Shown here one piece after another: positions 8,233-17,335 of a stretch of DNA of 64,000 nucleotides. Positions within the stretch are counted from its first letter, which is position 1; each line of letters begins with the position of its first letter. The DNA comes from Micromonospora peucetia (GTDB lineage: Bacteria > Actinomycetota > Actinomycetes > Mycobacteriales > Micromonosporaceae), in the NCBI RefSeq assembly GCF_900091625.1, contig NZ_FMIC01000002.1, positions 6,882,001-6,946,000 on the forward strand, in the 5' to 3' direction. The notes under the pieces are model-generated. The model saw nothing but the letters and a program-made list of their open reading frames with translations, was not told the DNA's origin and ran no database searches. Position numbers and translations under genes: made by a program.

Positions 8233-10814
8233 CGGTTCGCCCCCGCCCCCGGCGGCGGCACCGGCGGGACACCCGACGGCTCCGGCCGCCCAGGCTCGCG
8301 GTGTGGCGGGAGGGCCCGCCCGGCCGTACGGTCCTCGGGCCCGGGGCGGGGCGCCGGGGCGGCAGCCCGGGCCACCCCGGCCGGCCCGACGGGGCCGGGC
8401 CGGGGGCCCTCGCCGGACGTCGGCTCGGGCCGGTCCCGCCCGTCAGCCGGTGGCCGGACGGCACCGGGACCCGCACCGGGCCGGGCCTGGCCGGGCGGAG
8501 CCGCGGCCGGACCGGCCGGGCCGGACGCGATCTGATCAGGCCGGACCTGGCCGGACGGGGCAGGCCCGGGACGGCGCGGCCCGGGCGGCGGCGCGCTCGG
8601 GCCGGCGACAGCCGGTGACGGCACGACGCCGGGCGCCGCGCCGGTGGCACCGGGTGGCGGCGCGTCCGGTCGTGCGGCACCCCGAGCAGGACCAGCCGGG
8701 CCGCCGTCGGGCCGTGCAGCACCCCGAACGGGACCAGCCGGGCCGCCGTCGGGACGCGCAGCACCCCGAACGGGACCAGCCGGGCCTGCGTCCGGATGCG
8801 CAGGACCCGCCGGGCTGGCGTCGGGACGCGCGGTGCCCCGGGCGGGTCCGGCCTGGGTCGCGTCGGGGCGGGCCCGGCCGACCTGGGCGCCGCTCGGCAG
8901 CGGGGGGCCGGCCGCCGTGGGTCGGGCGGCGCCCCGAACCGGCGGCGGCCCGGGGTGCGGGCTGTCGGCAGCCCGGGGCGGCTCGGCCCCGGGCCGGGCC
9001 CGGCCGGCCGGCTGTCCGCTCTCGGTGGCGTCGGTGGGCCGTGGCGGCTGCACACCGGGCCGGGCCCGGCCCGCGGGCGCGGGGCCGGTCTCGACGCCGC
9101 GCTGCTCCGCTCCGGGTGGCGTCGGCGACGGACCGCCCGGAGCGGGCGGCGGCACGGACCGCTTGACCGTCGGCAAAGCGGGATCGGTGTGGTGGGCGCG
9201 GCCGGCCTGCCGCAGCCAGTCGGCCGGGCGCTCCGGTCGACCGGCCCGGGAGTCACCGGGCTGGCGTTGCCGCCCCGTTTCCCCCTCGACCGGGCGCGGC
9301 GCGTGAGCCGGGATCTCCACCTCGTCCGGGGATGCCGGCCGACCCGGGGGCGGGACCAGCGTGTCGTCCGCACGCCGCGCGGCTGGCTGGCCGGCCTCCG
9401 TGGCGTGCCGGGCCCGGCCGGAGGCCTCATCGTCGCCAGCCGGACGCCGGCCCCGACCCGCGATCCCGGCGTCGTCGGCTGCGGCGCGCCGGCCACGGGG
9501 GGCGGGGCCGTCCGGCCGCTGCACCCCGACACCGGGCGGCGCGGCGGGCGCACCGGGTACCGGCGGGGCGTTGCCGGACCGGGGCACCGGCGGGGCGTTG
9601 CCGGATCGGGGTACTGGCGGGGCGTTGCCGGATCGGGGTGCTGGCGGGGCGTCCGCCTCGGCGGCGCGACGCCGGCCGGTCGGCGCCCCGGGACGTCGAC
9701 CGTGGTCGGTCCCCTCAGCGCCGGGCACCGGCGGGATGGCGATCGGCACGGGTCCGGTGCCGTCCGCCGGCACCGGCACGTCGGCATCGACCGAGCCCCG
9801 CCGCATCCGGCCGGACCGGGGATCACGTCCGTCGGCCGGGGCGCCGCGCAGTTCGCCGGTCGGCGGACCGGCCGGCGGCTGGGGGGCGCCGGGAGGCGGG
9901 ACGCTGACCCGGGCGGCGCCCACGGCACCGCCCGGCCGCCCGGCGGCATTCAGTGGCGGCGTACCACCTGGCACCGCCGCCCGGCCGTCGGAACGCCGAC
10001 CCGGCACCGACCCGGCCGGGTGCGGCGCGTCGACGGGCGGGGGCACCGGCACGCCCGGATGCTGCCCGGTCGGCACGCCGACGTGGGAGCGGACGGGCGG
10101 TCCTGGCTGCGGCCCGGTCGGTGCGCCGGCATGAGGGTCGGCGGCCGGTCCGGGCTGCGGCCCGGACCGAGGGCTGGCCTGCGGGCCTGCCGGGAAGCCG
10201 GCCTGCGGCGTCCCCGGATGGCCCCCCTGTGGGCCGGTCGGTGTGCCCGCCGGAGGAGTCCCCTGCGGACCCGCCACGGTGCTGGCCGGCGGACCGGCCT
10301 GCGGACCCGTCGGGGAGCCCGGGACCGGGCGGGGCCGCTGGTCCGGTCCGTCCGGTCCGGGTTGCGGCCGACCGGCCGCCGGGGGCCGGCGGACGGGCTG
10401 GTGCGGGGGGACGGGACCGGGGGCCACGGGGCCGACCGGCCGGGGTGGTTCCGGCGCACCGGGCCAGGGCCCGTCCACCGGACGGGGCCGCGGGGGCTCC
10501 GCCTCGCCACGGCGCACCGGGGGCGCGGCGGACGGACCGGGGCCGCGGTGGGGCGGCGGGGCGGCCGGGCCCGGGAGCGTCGGGCCACCCGGACGCTGGC
10601 CGGGAGGCGAGGCGGGTTCCGCCCCGTCCGGACCCAGCTCGGACCGCTGCTGCTTGGCCGACCGCAGATCGTCGATCCAGCCGAATTCCTCGCCGCTGGC
10701 CGGTTCCTCGGGCTCGGCCTCGGCCTTGCCCCGCCCCCAGCGGCGGCCCTTGGCGCGAGAGTCACGCCGCTCGTCGGGGCCGTCCTCCGGTCGCTCCGAA
10801 CCACGCGATTTCAC
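8233..10814 (-). CDS. Proline-rich cytoplasmic N-terminal part of the same frameshifted protein
   Basis: The ATG at 10814 overlaps the rarA stop by 4 nt. The first 65 residues are charged and non-repetitive ([20 protein letters not shown]). They are followed by about 790 residues dominated by Pro, Ala, Gly and Arg, with internal repeats such as RSGNAPPVP and [12 protein letters not shown]. In the sequence as given this frame runs past the membrane-protein frame and stops at 7806 in unrelated sequence, which suggests a one-base loss in a G5 run at 8240-8250. Intact, it would be a long disordered intracellular region tethered by the downstream membrane helix. Function unknown; it could be a sequencing error or a true mutation. 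Confidence 0.7.
8671..8796 (-). repeat. 42-bp in-frame tandem repeat (3 copies) in the proline-rich gene
   Basis: Three consecutive 42-bp units (8671-8712, 8713-8754, 8755-8796) share the core GCACCCCGAACGGGACCAGC with few changes, and a fourth is degenerate. The unit is 14 codons, so the repeat keeps the frame and encodes the [18 protein letters not shown] motif. Confidence 0.85.
9555..9652 (-). repeat. 27-bp in-frame tandem repeat (3.6 copies) in the proline-rich gene
   Basis: Units of exactly 27 bp start at 9555, 9582, 9609 and 9636 (partial), sharing GGCGGGGCGTTGCCGGA. Each unit encodes nine residues, RSGNAPPVP. Contiguous units with no spacers and kept phase show coding-sequence expansion, not CRISPR. 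Confidence 0.88.
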
Positions 10815-12325
10815 TGCTGATGACCCTCTCCGGCGGCGTCACTGCCGCTCTCTCGCGCCGCACCGGCGCCACTCGTGTCCGTCTGGCGGCCGTTGCCCGC
10901 CGATCCGCTCGCGACCGTCACCGGCGCCTGCGGGGGCACGGCCGGGGCCGGCAACCCCCGGACGATGCGGCGCAGCAGCGGCAGCCGGGTGGCCACCGAG
11001 CGCTCGGCACCGTGCTGGCTGGGCCGGTAGTAGTCGGCGCCGACGAGATCGTCGGGAGCGTACTGCTGGGTGACCACACCGCGCTGGTCGTCGTGCGGAT
11101 AGCGGTAGCCGGTCCCGTGCCCCAGACCCTTGGCGCCCGCGTAGTGCGCGTCGCGCAGCCCGCGTGGCACCGGCCCGCCCCGGCCGGCGCGCACGTCGGC
11201 GATGGCCGCGCCGATCGCCATGGTGGCCGAGTTGGACTTCGGCGCGGTGGCCAGGTGGATCACCGCCTGGGCGAGGTTGAGCTGGACCTCGGGGAGGCCG
11301 ACATACTCCACGGCGTGCGCGGCGGCGGTTGCCACGCTCAGCGCGGTCGGGTCGGCCATGCCGACGTCCTCGCTGGCGAAGATGACCAGGCGGCGGGCGA
11401 TGAACCGGGCGTCCTCGCCGGCGACCAGCATCCGGGCCAGCCAGTGCAGCGCGGCGTCCGCGTCCGAGCCGCGCATGCTCTTGATGAAGGCGCTGACGAC
11501 GTCGTAGTGGGCGTCGCCGGCCCGGTCGTAGCGTACGGCCGCCACGTCGACCGCCTGCTCTGCGGTGGCGAGGTCGATCCGCCCGGCGCCGAGAGCCGTG
11601 GCGGAGGCCGCCGCCGCCTCCAGCGCCGTGAGCGCCTTGCGTACGTCGCCGGCCGCGAGGCGTACGAGATGGTCTTCGGCCTCGGCCTCCAGGGTGAGCG
11701 CGCCGCCGAGGCCGCGCTCGTCGGTGACCGCGCGGCGCAGCAGGTCGCGCACCGCCGCGTCGTCCAACGACTGGAGGGTGAGCAGCACGCAGCGCGACAG
11801 CAGGGGCGAGATGACCGAGAAGTACGGGTTTTCGGTGGTCGCCGCGAGCAGTGTGACCGTGCGGTCCTCGACGGCGGCGAGCAGCGAATCCTGCTGGGTC
11901 TTGCTGAACCGGTGCACCTCGTCGATGAAGAGCACCGTCTGCGGGCCGCCGGAGCGGCGCTGGCGGCGGGCCGTCTCGATCACCGCACGCACGTCCTTGA
12001 CCCCGGCGGTGAGGGCCGACATGGCGACGAAGCGGCGGTCGGTGGCCCGGGCCACCAGGTGCGCGATGGTCGTCTTGCCGCTGCCGGGCGGGCCCCAGAG
12101 GATGACCGACATCGGCGCGGTGGCCGAGACGAGCTGACGCAGCGGGGCACCCGGCGCGAGCAGGTGCTCCTGCCCGACCAGCTCGTCGATGCTGCGCGGA
12201 CGCATCCGGACGGGCAGGGGTGAATCCTCCCCCACCGCCGTGAACCCGTCCACACCGACGGAACCCGCGGGCGCGGGGGGCGCTCCGGCGGGTTCACCGA
12301 GGGAGAAGAGGGCGTCGGACTCCAT
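10811..12325 (-). CDS. rarA: Replication-associated recombination protein A (RarA/MgsA AAA+ ATPase)
   Basis: AAA+ ATPase related to clamp loaders, acting at stalled replication forks. The 504 residues show the N-terminal [15 protein letters not shown], Walker [10 protein letters not shown] near residue 80, Walker [11 protein letters not shown], sensor AATTENPYF, and the RarA C-terminal tetramerisation region ([16 protein letters not shown]). The C-terminal 50 residues are a variable Pro/Gly/Ser-rich tail. The gene leads the leftward block and overlaps the proline-rich gene by 4 nt. The ATG at 12325 fits the conserved N-terminus length. Confidence 0.95.
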   Translation of the reverse strand: MESDALFSLGEPAGAPPAPAGSVGVDGFTAVGEDSPLPVRMRPRSIDELVGQEHLLAPGAPLRQLVSATAPMSVILWGPPGSGKTTIAHLVARATDRRFVAMSALTAGVKDVRAVIETARRQRRSGGPQTVLFIDEVHRFSKTQQDSLLAAVEDRTVTLLAATTENPYFSVISPLLSRCVLLTLQSLDDAAVRDLLRRAVTDERGLGGALTLEAEAEDHLVRLAAGDVRKALTALEAAAASATALGAGRIDLATAEQAVDVAAVRYDRAGDAHYDVVSAFIKSMRGSDADAALHWLARMLVAGEDARFIARRLVIFASEDVGMADPTALSVATAAAHAVEYVGLPEVQLNLAQAVIHLATAPKSNSATMAIGAAIADVRAGRGGPVPRGLRDAHYAGAKGLGHGTGYRYPHDDQRGVVTQQYAPDDLVGADYYRPSQHGAERSVATRLPLLRRIVRGLPAPAVPPQAPVTVASGSAGNGRQTDTSGAGAARESGSDAAGEGHQQ

Positions 12326-12398
12326 CAGGGGAACAGTACCGGGCCCGGCCGACAGCGCCGGAAGCGCCGTCGGTCGGGCCCTCGCTGATCATTTACGG

Positions 12399-12620
12399 TC
12401 AGCCGCGGCCGGGACGCCGGCCCCGGTACCACCGGCCGCCGCCACCACCGCCACCGCCGCGCGGGCCGTTGCCCACCCCGGCCAGGTAGAGCGAGAGCAG
12501 CAGCAGGCCGATCAGCACGAGGGTGTTCCAGTTGAACAGGTCCGGGGCACCGAAGTCGGTGTTGAGCAGGTCGATGAGCAGGGCGAAGCCGAAAACGATC
12601 GCCGCGAGAATGGCGAGCAT
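12399..12620 (-). CDS. Small two-helix membrane protein (73 aa)
   Basis: The ATG at 12620 is preceded by CCGGAGGAACGCC, a strong ribosome binding site. The 73 residues contain two hydrophobic segments (MLAILAAIVFGFALLIDLL and LVLIGLLLLSLYLAGV) joined by NTDFGAPDLFNW, and end in a glycine/arginine-rich tail (GGGGGGGGRWYRGRR). Similar small proteins are common and uncharacterised in actinobacteria. It lies between rarA and the MFS gene on the same strand, about 140 nt from each coding end, so it is probably a separate transcription unit. No function can be assigned. Confidence 0.75.
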   Translation of the reverse strand: MLAILAAIVFGFALLIDLLNTDFGAPDLFNWNTLVLIGLLLLSLYLAGVGNGPRGGGGGGGGRWYRGRRPGRG

Positions 12621-12760
12621 GGCGTTCCTCCGGTGGGGGTTACCAGTGGGTCGGCGCAGGATGTACCCAATCGGTCCGCCCGCCAATCTCCACCATGGAA
12701 CGGTCGACAGAAACCCTTCGCGGAGGGTTTCCGCCGACCGTGCCGCGGGACGGCGACCGG

Positions 12761-14131
12761 TCAGCTGCCGTGGACCGGGGCGGATACGGACGCGGCGTCC
12801 ACCCCCGGGCGCCCGCCCGCCGGCTCGACGGGACCGGGCACCGGCACGGCACCGGCCCCCGGCTCGGTTCCGGGGCCGGGCCCGGCGACGCCCTCGGGCC
12901 GGCGGCCTGCCCGCCAGGCGGGCAGGTAGAGCGGGGCGGCGGCAGCCAGCACCACAGCGCCGACGAGCAGCGCGGTGCTGATGCTCGTCGCCTGGGCCAG
13001 CATGGTGAGCACCACCCCGCCGATCGCCCCCGCCGGCTGGGCCACCATCGAGTTCAGCGAGATCACGCTGGTCCGGTAAGGTCCGTCGACCTGCCGGTGC
13101 AGCAGTCCCATGTGCAGCGGGTTCGACGCGCCGTGCACGGTGTAGCAGGCAAGATAGGCGACCAGCACGCCGACCGGGCCGGCGAAGAGTCCCATGCCGA
13201 CCACGGTGAGGCCCTGCAGGATCCGCAGCAGCGCCGCCCCCGGTGCGGCCCCGGGCCAGCGCAGCAGCAGCGGGGTGAGCGCGGCGCCGGCCGCCGAGGC
13301 GAGCCAGGCCGCCGAACTGGCCGGCCCCAGCAGCGCGGCGGCCCGGTCCGCGTCGCCGACCACCTCGGCGAGACGCAGGGGCAACAGGGACTCGAAGGTG
13401 ACCATGCCGAAACCCCAGAACAGCTCGACGGCGACCAGCGCGAGCAGGACCCGGGAGCGGCGCAGCAGCCCGACCGCCTGCCCGACCATCCGTGGCGCCT
13501 CGACGACCGACGCCCGCAGCGCCCCGGGGCCCTTCGCGGGCCGAACCTCCACCAGCAGCACCAGCAGGGCGACCAGGGCCACCGCCTGGAACGCGAACGC
13601 GACCAGCACCGGCACGGTGAGCGCGCTGACCGGCCCCAGCGGACCGAGCGCGACCAGGCCGCCACCGATCAGCGCCCCGGCGCTGATGGCGACGCCGATG
13701 ACAGTGCCGGCATGGCCGAGGCCGCGCTCGTACGCGGCCTTTGGATCGGCGGCGAGGGTGGCGTCGACGTACCAGGACTCCATCGGGCCGCTGTCCAGCG
13801 CCCGGAAGACGCCCTGCAACGCCCAGACCAGGAAGAACAGCGCGAACGAGTCGGCCACGGCGAAGAGCGCGAGCGCGGCGAGATTGACCAGCCAGGCCGC
13901 CACCAGGACCGGGCGGCGTCCGAGGGCGTCGGCGAAGCCCCCGGTGGGCAACTCCAGCGCGAGGACGAGCACGCCCTGGGCGGTGAAGACCAGGCCGATC
14001 TGGGTCAGCGAGAGGCCGCGCTCCTGCATCAGCAGGATCATCACCGGGACCATCAGGCCGGTCGGCAGCCAGCGCAGGCCGTGCAGCACCAGGAAGCGGC
14101 GCCGGACCTGGCGTACGGACAGCGTGCTCAC
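12761..14131 (-). CDS. MFS transporter
   Basis: A 456-residue major facilitator protein with about 12 predicted membrane segments. The loop 2-3 signature is present as GGFADALGRRPVLV near residue 65, and an acidic/aromatic segment (LDSGPMESWYVDA) follows helix 4. The C-terminal 40 residues are a Pro/Gly-rich cytoplasmic tail. It overlaps the upstream ArsR-like regulator by 4 nt (ATGA), so the two form an operon in which the regulator probably controls export. Substrate unknown; drug or metabolite efflux is the usual role of such pairs. Confidence 0.88.
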   Translation of the reverse strand: MSTLSVRQVRRRFLVLHGLRWLPTGLMVPVMILLMQERGLSLTQIGLVFTAQGVLVLALELPTGGFADALGRRPVLVAAWLVNLAALALFAVADSFALFFLVWALQGVFRALDSGPMESWYVDATLAADPKAAYERGLGHAGTVIGVAISAGALIGGGLVALGPLGPVSALTVPVLVAFAFQAVALVALLVLLVEVRPAKGPGALRASVVEAPRMVGQAVGLLRRSRVLLALVAVELFWGFGMVTFESLLPLRLAEVVGDADRAAALLGPASSAAWLASAAGAALTPLLLRWPGAAPGAALLRILQGLTVVGMGLFAGPVGVLVAYLACYTVHGASNPLHMGLLHRQVDGPYRTSVISLNSMVAQPAGAIGGVVLTMLAQATSISTALLVGAVVLAAAAPLYLPAWRAGRRPEGVAGPGPGTEPGAGAVPVPGPVEPAGGRPGVDAASVSAPVHGS

Positions 14132-14724
14132 CGGTTCCCCTCCACCCGGGGGAACGCGGCGAGGAAGACGAGCACAGCCTCCGCCTCCGGCTCGTCGGGC
14201 ACCGGTTCGTCACGGTAGCGCTGGAGCAGCTGCCACAGCTCGTCGTTGAGAGCCCGCAGGCGCGCCGGGCCGAGCGTCAGCAGTACGTCGCTCATGCCGG
14301 CGGCGTCCCGCCATTCCCGGGAGTAGCCGTGCTCGACGGCCATCCAGCGCTCGGCCTGCTCGGCCAGCAGTCGCACCTGGTCGGCCTGGATCCACTGCAC
14401 CGCCGCCCGGGCGTCCGGGTCGTCGTCGAAGTCGGTCGGCTCGAAGCTGCTGATGTCGTGCGCCGCGCGCCACCACCGCTGCCGGCCGGTGCCCCGGTCG
14501 GGATCCTCGGTCACCAACCCCACCTCGGCGAGTTGGCGCAGGTGGTAGCTGGTCGCCCCGGTGTTGGTGTCCAGCTTCCCGGCCAGCGTGGTCGCGGTCG
14601 CGGGACCGTCCGCGCGCAGCGTGCCGAGCAGCCGCATCCGCAGCGGATGGGCGAGGGTACGCACCTGCCGGGCGTCCAGGTGGACGGCACGCGGTGCGTT
14701 CGAGGGCGGGGATGCGTTCTCCAT
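14128..14724 (-). CDS. ArsR-like helix-turn-helix regulator of the adjacent MFS transporter
   Basis: A 198-residue cytoplasmic regulator. A winged helix-turn-helix lies near residues 20-95 (RTLAHPLRMRLLGTLRADG, TNTGATSYHLRQLAEVGLV), followed by an alpha-helical C-terminal region rich in Trp and acidic residues. No cysteine metal site of classical ArsR is visible, so a small-molecule ligand is more likely. The ATG at 14724 is preferred over an in-frame upstream start because a TATTGT -10 hexamer ends 6 nt before it, suggesting a leaderless transcript. An inverted repeat covering the promoter suggests autoregulation. It overlaps the MFS gene by 4 nt. Confidence 0.85.
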   Translation of the reverse strand: MENASPPSNAPRAVHLDARQVRTLAHPLRMRLLGTLRADGPATATTLAGKLDTNTGATSYHLRQLAEVGLVTEDPDRGTGRQRWWRAAHDISSFEPTDFDDDPDARAAVQWIQADQVRLLAEQAERWMAVEHGYSREWRDAAGMSDVLLTLGPARLRALNDELWQLLQRYRDEPVPDEPEAEAVLVFLAAFPRVEGNR

Positions 14725-14730
14725 GAACGC

Positions 14731-14767
14731 ACAATAACTCTGCACAGAATCTATGCACAAGAGTTAT
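14731..14767 (-). promoter_or_regulatory. Leaderless promoter and operator of the ArsR-MFS operon
   Basis: On the minus strand TTGTGC (14760-14755) and TATTGT (14736-14731) are separated by 18 nt, and the ATG follows 6 nt later. A perfect 8-bp inverted repeat, ATAACTCT at 14734-14741 and AGAGTTAT at 14760-14767, brackets both boxes, with TGCACA repeated directly inside at 14741 and 14754. This fits an autoregulatory site. Confidence 0.65.
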
Positions 14768-14809
14768 GCATACTATATGGCATGATGGGTGCGTGGTCGC
14801 CCGCAGGCG

Positions 14810-15273
14810 TCAGGGGGCGACCAGCTCGCGGATGCCGCGCAGGCGGGTCGGCAGCAGGGCGGCGGCGCGCAACGAGTCGAGGCGTACCTCGGCGGGGCGG
14901 ACGAGCCCGGAGTCGGCGAGCGTGGTCGTCTTCAGGCCGGCCGGATCGAGGCCGAAGCGCGCCGCCACCAGCAGCCCCATTTCGGCCCGACTCACCGCGT
15001 CCGGGCCGCCCACGTTCAGTGGGCCGGCGTACCGGCTGTCGACCAGGCCCAGCACGACGGCGGCCAGGTCAGCGACGTGCACCGGGCAACGGACCTGGTC
15101 GGTGAACAGGACGGCCTGCCCCGCGAGAGCGTCCAGACAGAGCCGGATCTGCTTGCTCCGCTCGTGCCCCACGATCAGCGAGGTCCGCACCAGCGCGGCA
15201 TCCGGATCGATCGCCCGCACGGCGGTCTCCGCCGCCGCCTTCGCCGCGCCGTACGGGAAGACCGCGCCCCCGC
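14810..15273 (-). pseudogene. C-terminal fragment of an RmlD-like sugar-nucleotide reductase
   Basis: The reading frame ends at 14810 and encodes the second half of an RmlD/NAD-dependent epimerase-like fold. It has the catalytic Tyr-Lys motif region FPYGAAKAAAETAV, then ALVRTSLIVG, FTDQVRCPVHVADLAAVV and GPLNVGGPDAVSRAE. The nucleotide-binding N-terminal half (GxxGxxG) is missing. Upstream, the frame passes about ten GC-rich codons and hits a stop inside the palindromic repeat at 15300-15361. A GTG at 15220 could allow translation of 136 residues, but that product would lack the cofactor fold. I read it as a deletion remnant ending at the repeat. Confidence 0.75.
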
Positions 15274-15299
15274 CTCGGCGCTCGCGTCCCGCTCTTCCC

Positions 15300-15361
15300 G
15301 TCGATCAAGAAGTTTGCGTCACGTCGTCCGGGCGAATCATGACGCAAACCTCTTGATCGAC
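15300..15361. repeat. 62-bp hairpin repeat (22-bp arms)
   Basis: The arms GTCGATCAAGAAGTTTGCGT (15300 on) and the complement of GTCGATCAAGAGGTTTGCGT (ending 15361) extend to 22 bp with one mismatch around an 18-nt loop. It lies between the truncated RmlD-like gene and the end of aspS. It may serve as a terminator for aspS, but its form and the adjacent gene breakage suggest a dispersed palindromic element. Confidence 0.75.
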
Positions 15362-15399
15362 ACGCGAGTCGGGCCGGCGAGCCGGCGGTTGGGGGTTGG

Positions 15400-17205
15400 T
15401 CAGGTGGGGTCGGCGACCGGGGCGGCCGGGCCGGCGGTGCCGGTGTGCGGCGCCGCCGCCGGCTTCGGCTTGGCGTCGATGCCGGCCTCGGTACGCTGCT
15501 GCGCGGTGATCGGCGTCGGCGCGCCGGTCAGCGGGTCGAAGCCGCCGCGGGTCTTCGGGAAGGCGATGACCTCGCGGATCGAGTCCGCGCCGGCGAGCAG
15601 CATGCAGACCCGGTCCCAGCCGAACGCGATGCCGCCGTGCGGCGGGGCACCGTACTTGAACGCCTCCAGCAGGAAACCGAACTTGTCCTGCGCCTCCTCG
15701 GGGGTGATGCCGAGCAGGTCGAAGACCCGCTTCTGCACGTCGCCCCGGTGGATACGGATCGAACCGCCACCGATCTCGTTGCCGTTGCAGACGATGTCGT
15801 ACGCGTACGCCAGCGCCCGGTCCGGCGCCTCCTCGAACCGGCCCACCCACTCGGAGTTCGGCGAGGTGAACGGGTGGTGCACCGCCGTCCAGCCACCGTC
15901 GTCGGTACGTTCGAACATCGGCGCGTCGACCACCCAGCAGAACGCCCAGGCGCTCTCGTCGACCAGGCCGGCCCGCTTGGCGATCTCGATGCGGGCCGCG
16001 CCGAGCAGCTCCTGCGCCTCACGCGTGTTGGTGCTGGCGGCGAAGAAGACCGCGTCACCCGGCTTGGCGCCGACCGCGTCGGCGAGCCCGCCCAGGTGCT
16101 CGGCGGAGAGGTTCTTCGCCACCGGCCCGCGTGCCTCGCCGGTCTCGGCATCGAGCACCACGTACGCCAGGCCACGCGCGCCGCGCGCCTTGGCCCAGTC
16201 CTGCCAGCCGTCGAGCTCCTTGCGGCTCTGCGCCGCGCCGCCCGGCATGACGACGGCGCCGACGTAGCCGCCCGCGTCGATCGCGCCGGCGAAGACCCGG
16301 AACTGCGTGCCGCGCAGGTAGTCGGTCAGCTCGGTCAGCTCGACGCCGTAGCGCAGGTCCGGCTTGTCGGAGCCGTACCGGGCCATCGCGTCGTGCCAGG
16401 TGATGCGCGGGATCGGCCGGGAGATCTCGTGGCCGGCCAGGTCCTTCCAGAGCGTCGAGACGATCGCCTCACCGAGGTCGATGACGTCGTCCTCGGTGAC
16501 GAAGGACATCTCGATGTCGAGCTGGGTGAACTCCGGCTGCCGGTCGGCGCGGAAGTCCTCGTCGCGGTAGCACCGGGCGATCTGGTAGTACCGCTCCATG
16601 CCGCCGACCATCAGCAGCTGCTTGAACAGCTGCGGCGACTGCGGCAGCGCGTACCAGCTGCCGGGCTGAAGCCGCACCGGCACCAGGAAGTCGCGCGCGC
16701 CCTCCGGCGTGGACCGGGTCAGCGTCGGGGTCTCGATCTCCAGGAAGTCCCGCTCGTGCAGCACGGTGCGGGCAAGCTGGTTGGCCCGCGAGCGCAGCCG
16801 CATCGCCTTTGCCGGCCCGCTGCGGCGCAGGTCGAGGTAGCGGTAGCGCAGCCGGATGTCGTCGCCGGCCTCGACCTGGTCGTCCACCGGCAGGGGCAGC
16901 GGCGCCGCCTCGGAGAGCACCTCCAGCTCGGCGGCGGTCACCTCGATCTCGCCGGTCGGCAGCTCCGGGTTCTCGTTGCCCGCCGGGCGGCGGGTCACCT
17001 CGCCGGTCACCCGGACGCAGAACTCGTTGCGCAGCGCGTGCGCGTCCTCCTCGCGGAACACCACCTGGACCACGCCGGAGGCGTCACGCAGGTCGACGAA
17101 GATCACGCCGCCGTGGTCGCGCCGGCGGGCCACCCACCCGGCGAGCGTCACCGTGGTGCCGGCGTCCGTCGCGCGCAGGCTGCCGGCGTCATGGGTACGG
17201 ATCAC
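15400..17205 (-). CDS. aspS: Aspartyl-tRNA synthetase
   Basis: Class II synthetase charging tRNA-Asp. The 601-residue protein has the N-terminal anticodon-binding OB fold ([18 protein letters not shown]), motif 1/2 regions ([40 protein letters not shown]) and the bacterial GAD insertion. The C-terminal motif 3 is [15 protein letters not shown]. The last 30 residues form an Ala/Pro-rich tail. Whether it is discriminating or also makes Asp-tRNA-Asn depends on gatCAB and asnS elsewhere, which this window does not show. The ATG at 17205 begins [10 protein letters not shown], typical for the family. It is apparently transcribed alone. Confidence 0.96.
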   Translation of the reverse strand: MIRTHDAGSLRATDAGTTVTLAGWVARRRDHGGVIFVDLRDASGVVQVVFREEDAHALRNEFCVRVTGEVTRRPAGNENPELPTGEIEVTAAELEVLSEAAPLPLPVDDQVEAGDDIRLRYRYLDLRRSGPAKAMRLRSRANQLARTVLHERDFLEIETPTLTRSTPEGARDFLVPVRLQPGSWYALPQSPQLFKQLLMVGGMERYYQIARCYRDEDFRADRQPEFTQLDIEMSFVTEDDVIDLGEAIVSTLWKDLAGHEISRPIPRITWHDAMARYGSDKPDLRYGVELTELTDYLRGTQFRVFAGAIDAGGYVGAVVMPGGAAQSRKELDGWQDWAKARGARGLAYVVLDAETGEARGPVAKNLSAEHLGGLADAVGAKPGDAVFFAASTNTREAQELLGAARIEIAKRAGLVDESAWAFCWVVDAPMFERTDDGGWTAVHHPFTSPNSEWVGRFEEAPDRALAYAYDIVCNGNEIGGGSIRIHRGDVQKRVFDLLGITPEEAQDKFGFLLEAFKYGAPPHGGIAFGWDRVCMLLAGADSIREVIAFPKTRGGFDPLTGAPTPITAQQRTEAGIDAKPKPAAAPHTGTAGPAAPVADPT

Positions 17206-17335
17206 GGCTTGCGTCTCCTCATCTGCGGTACGTCCTTACCCCTGGCATTCTGTCAGCCTCGCCGGGCACGGGTCCGCACCACCCGTCGACCGTCCGTGCT
17301 CCGCACCGGTCGACCGTCGACTCCGACGGCGAGCC

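Noticed and set aside
9555..9652. CRISPR-like array
   Set aside because: The 27-bp units are contiguous, have no spacers and keep the reading frame of a coding sequence.
8796..10820. Long plus-strand frame opposite the proline-rich gene
   Set aside because: The minus frame has a coupled start with rarA and in-phase motif repeats; the plus frame is a low-complexity mirror.
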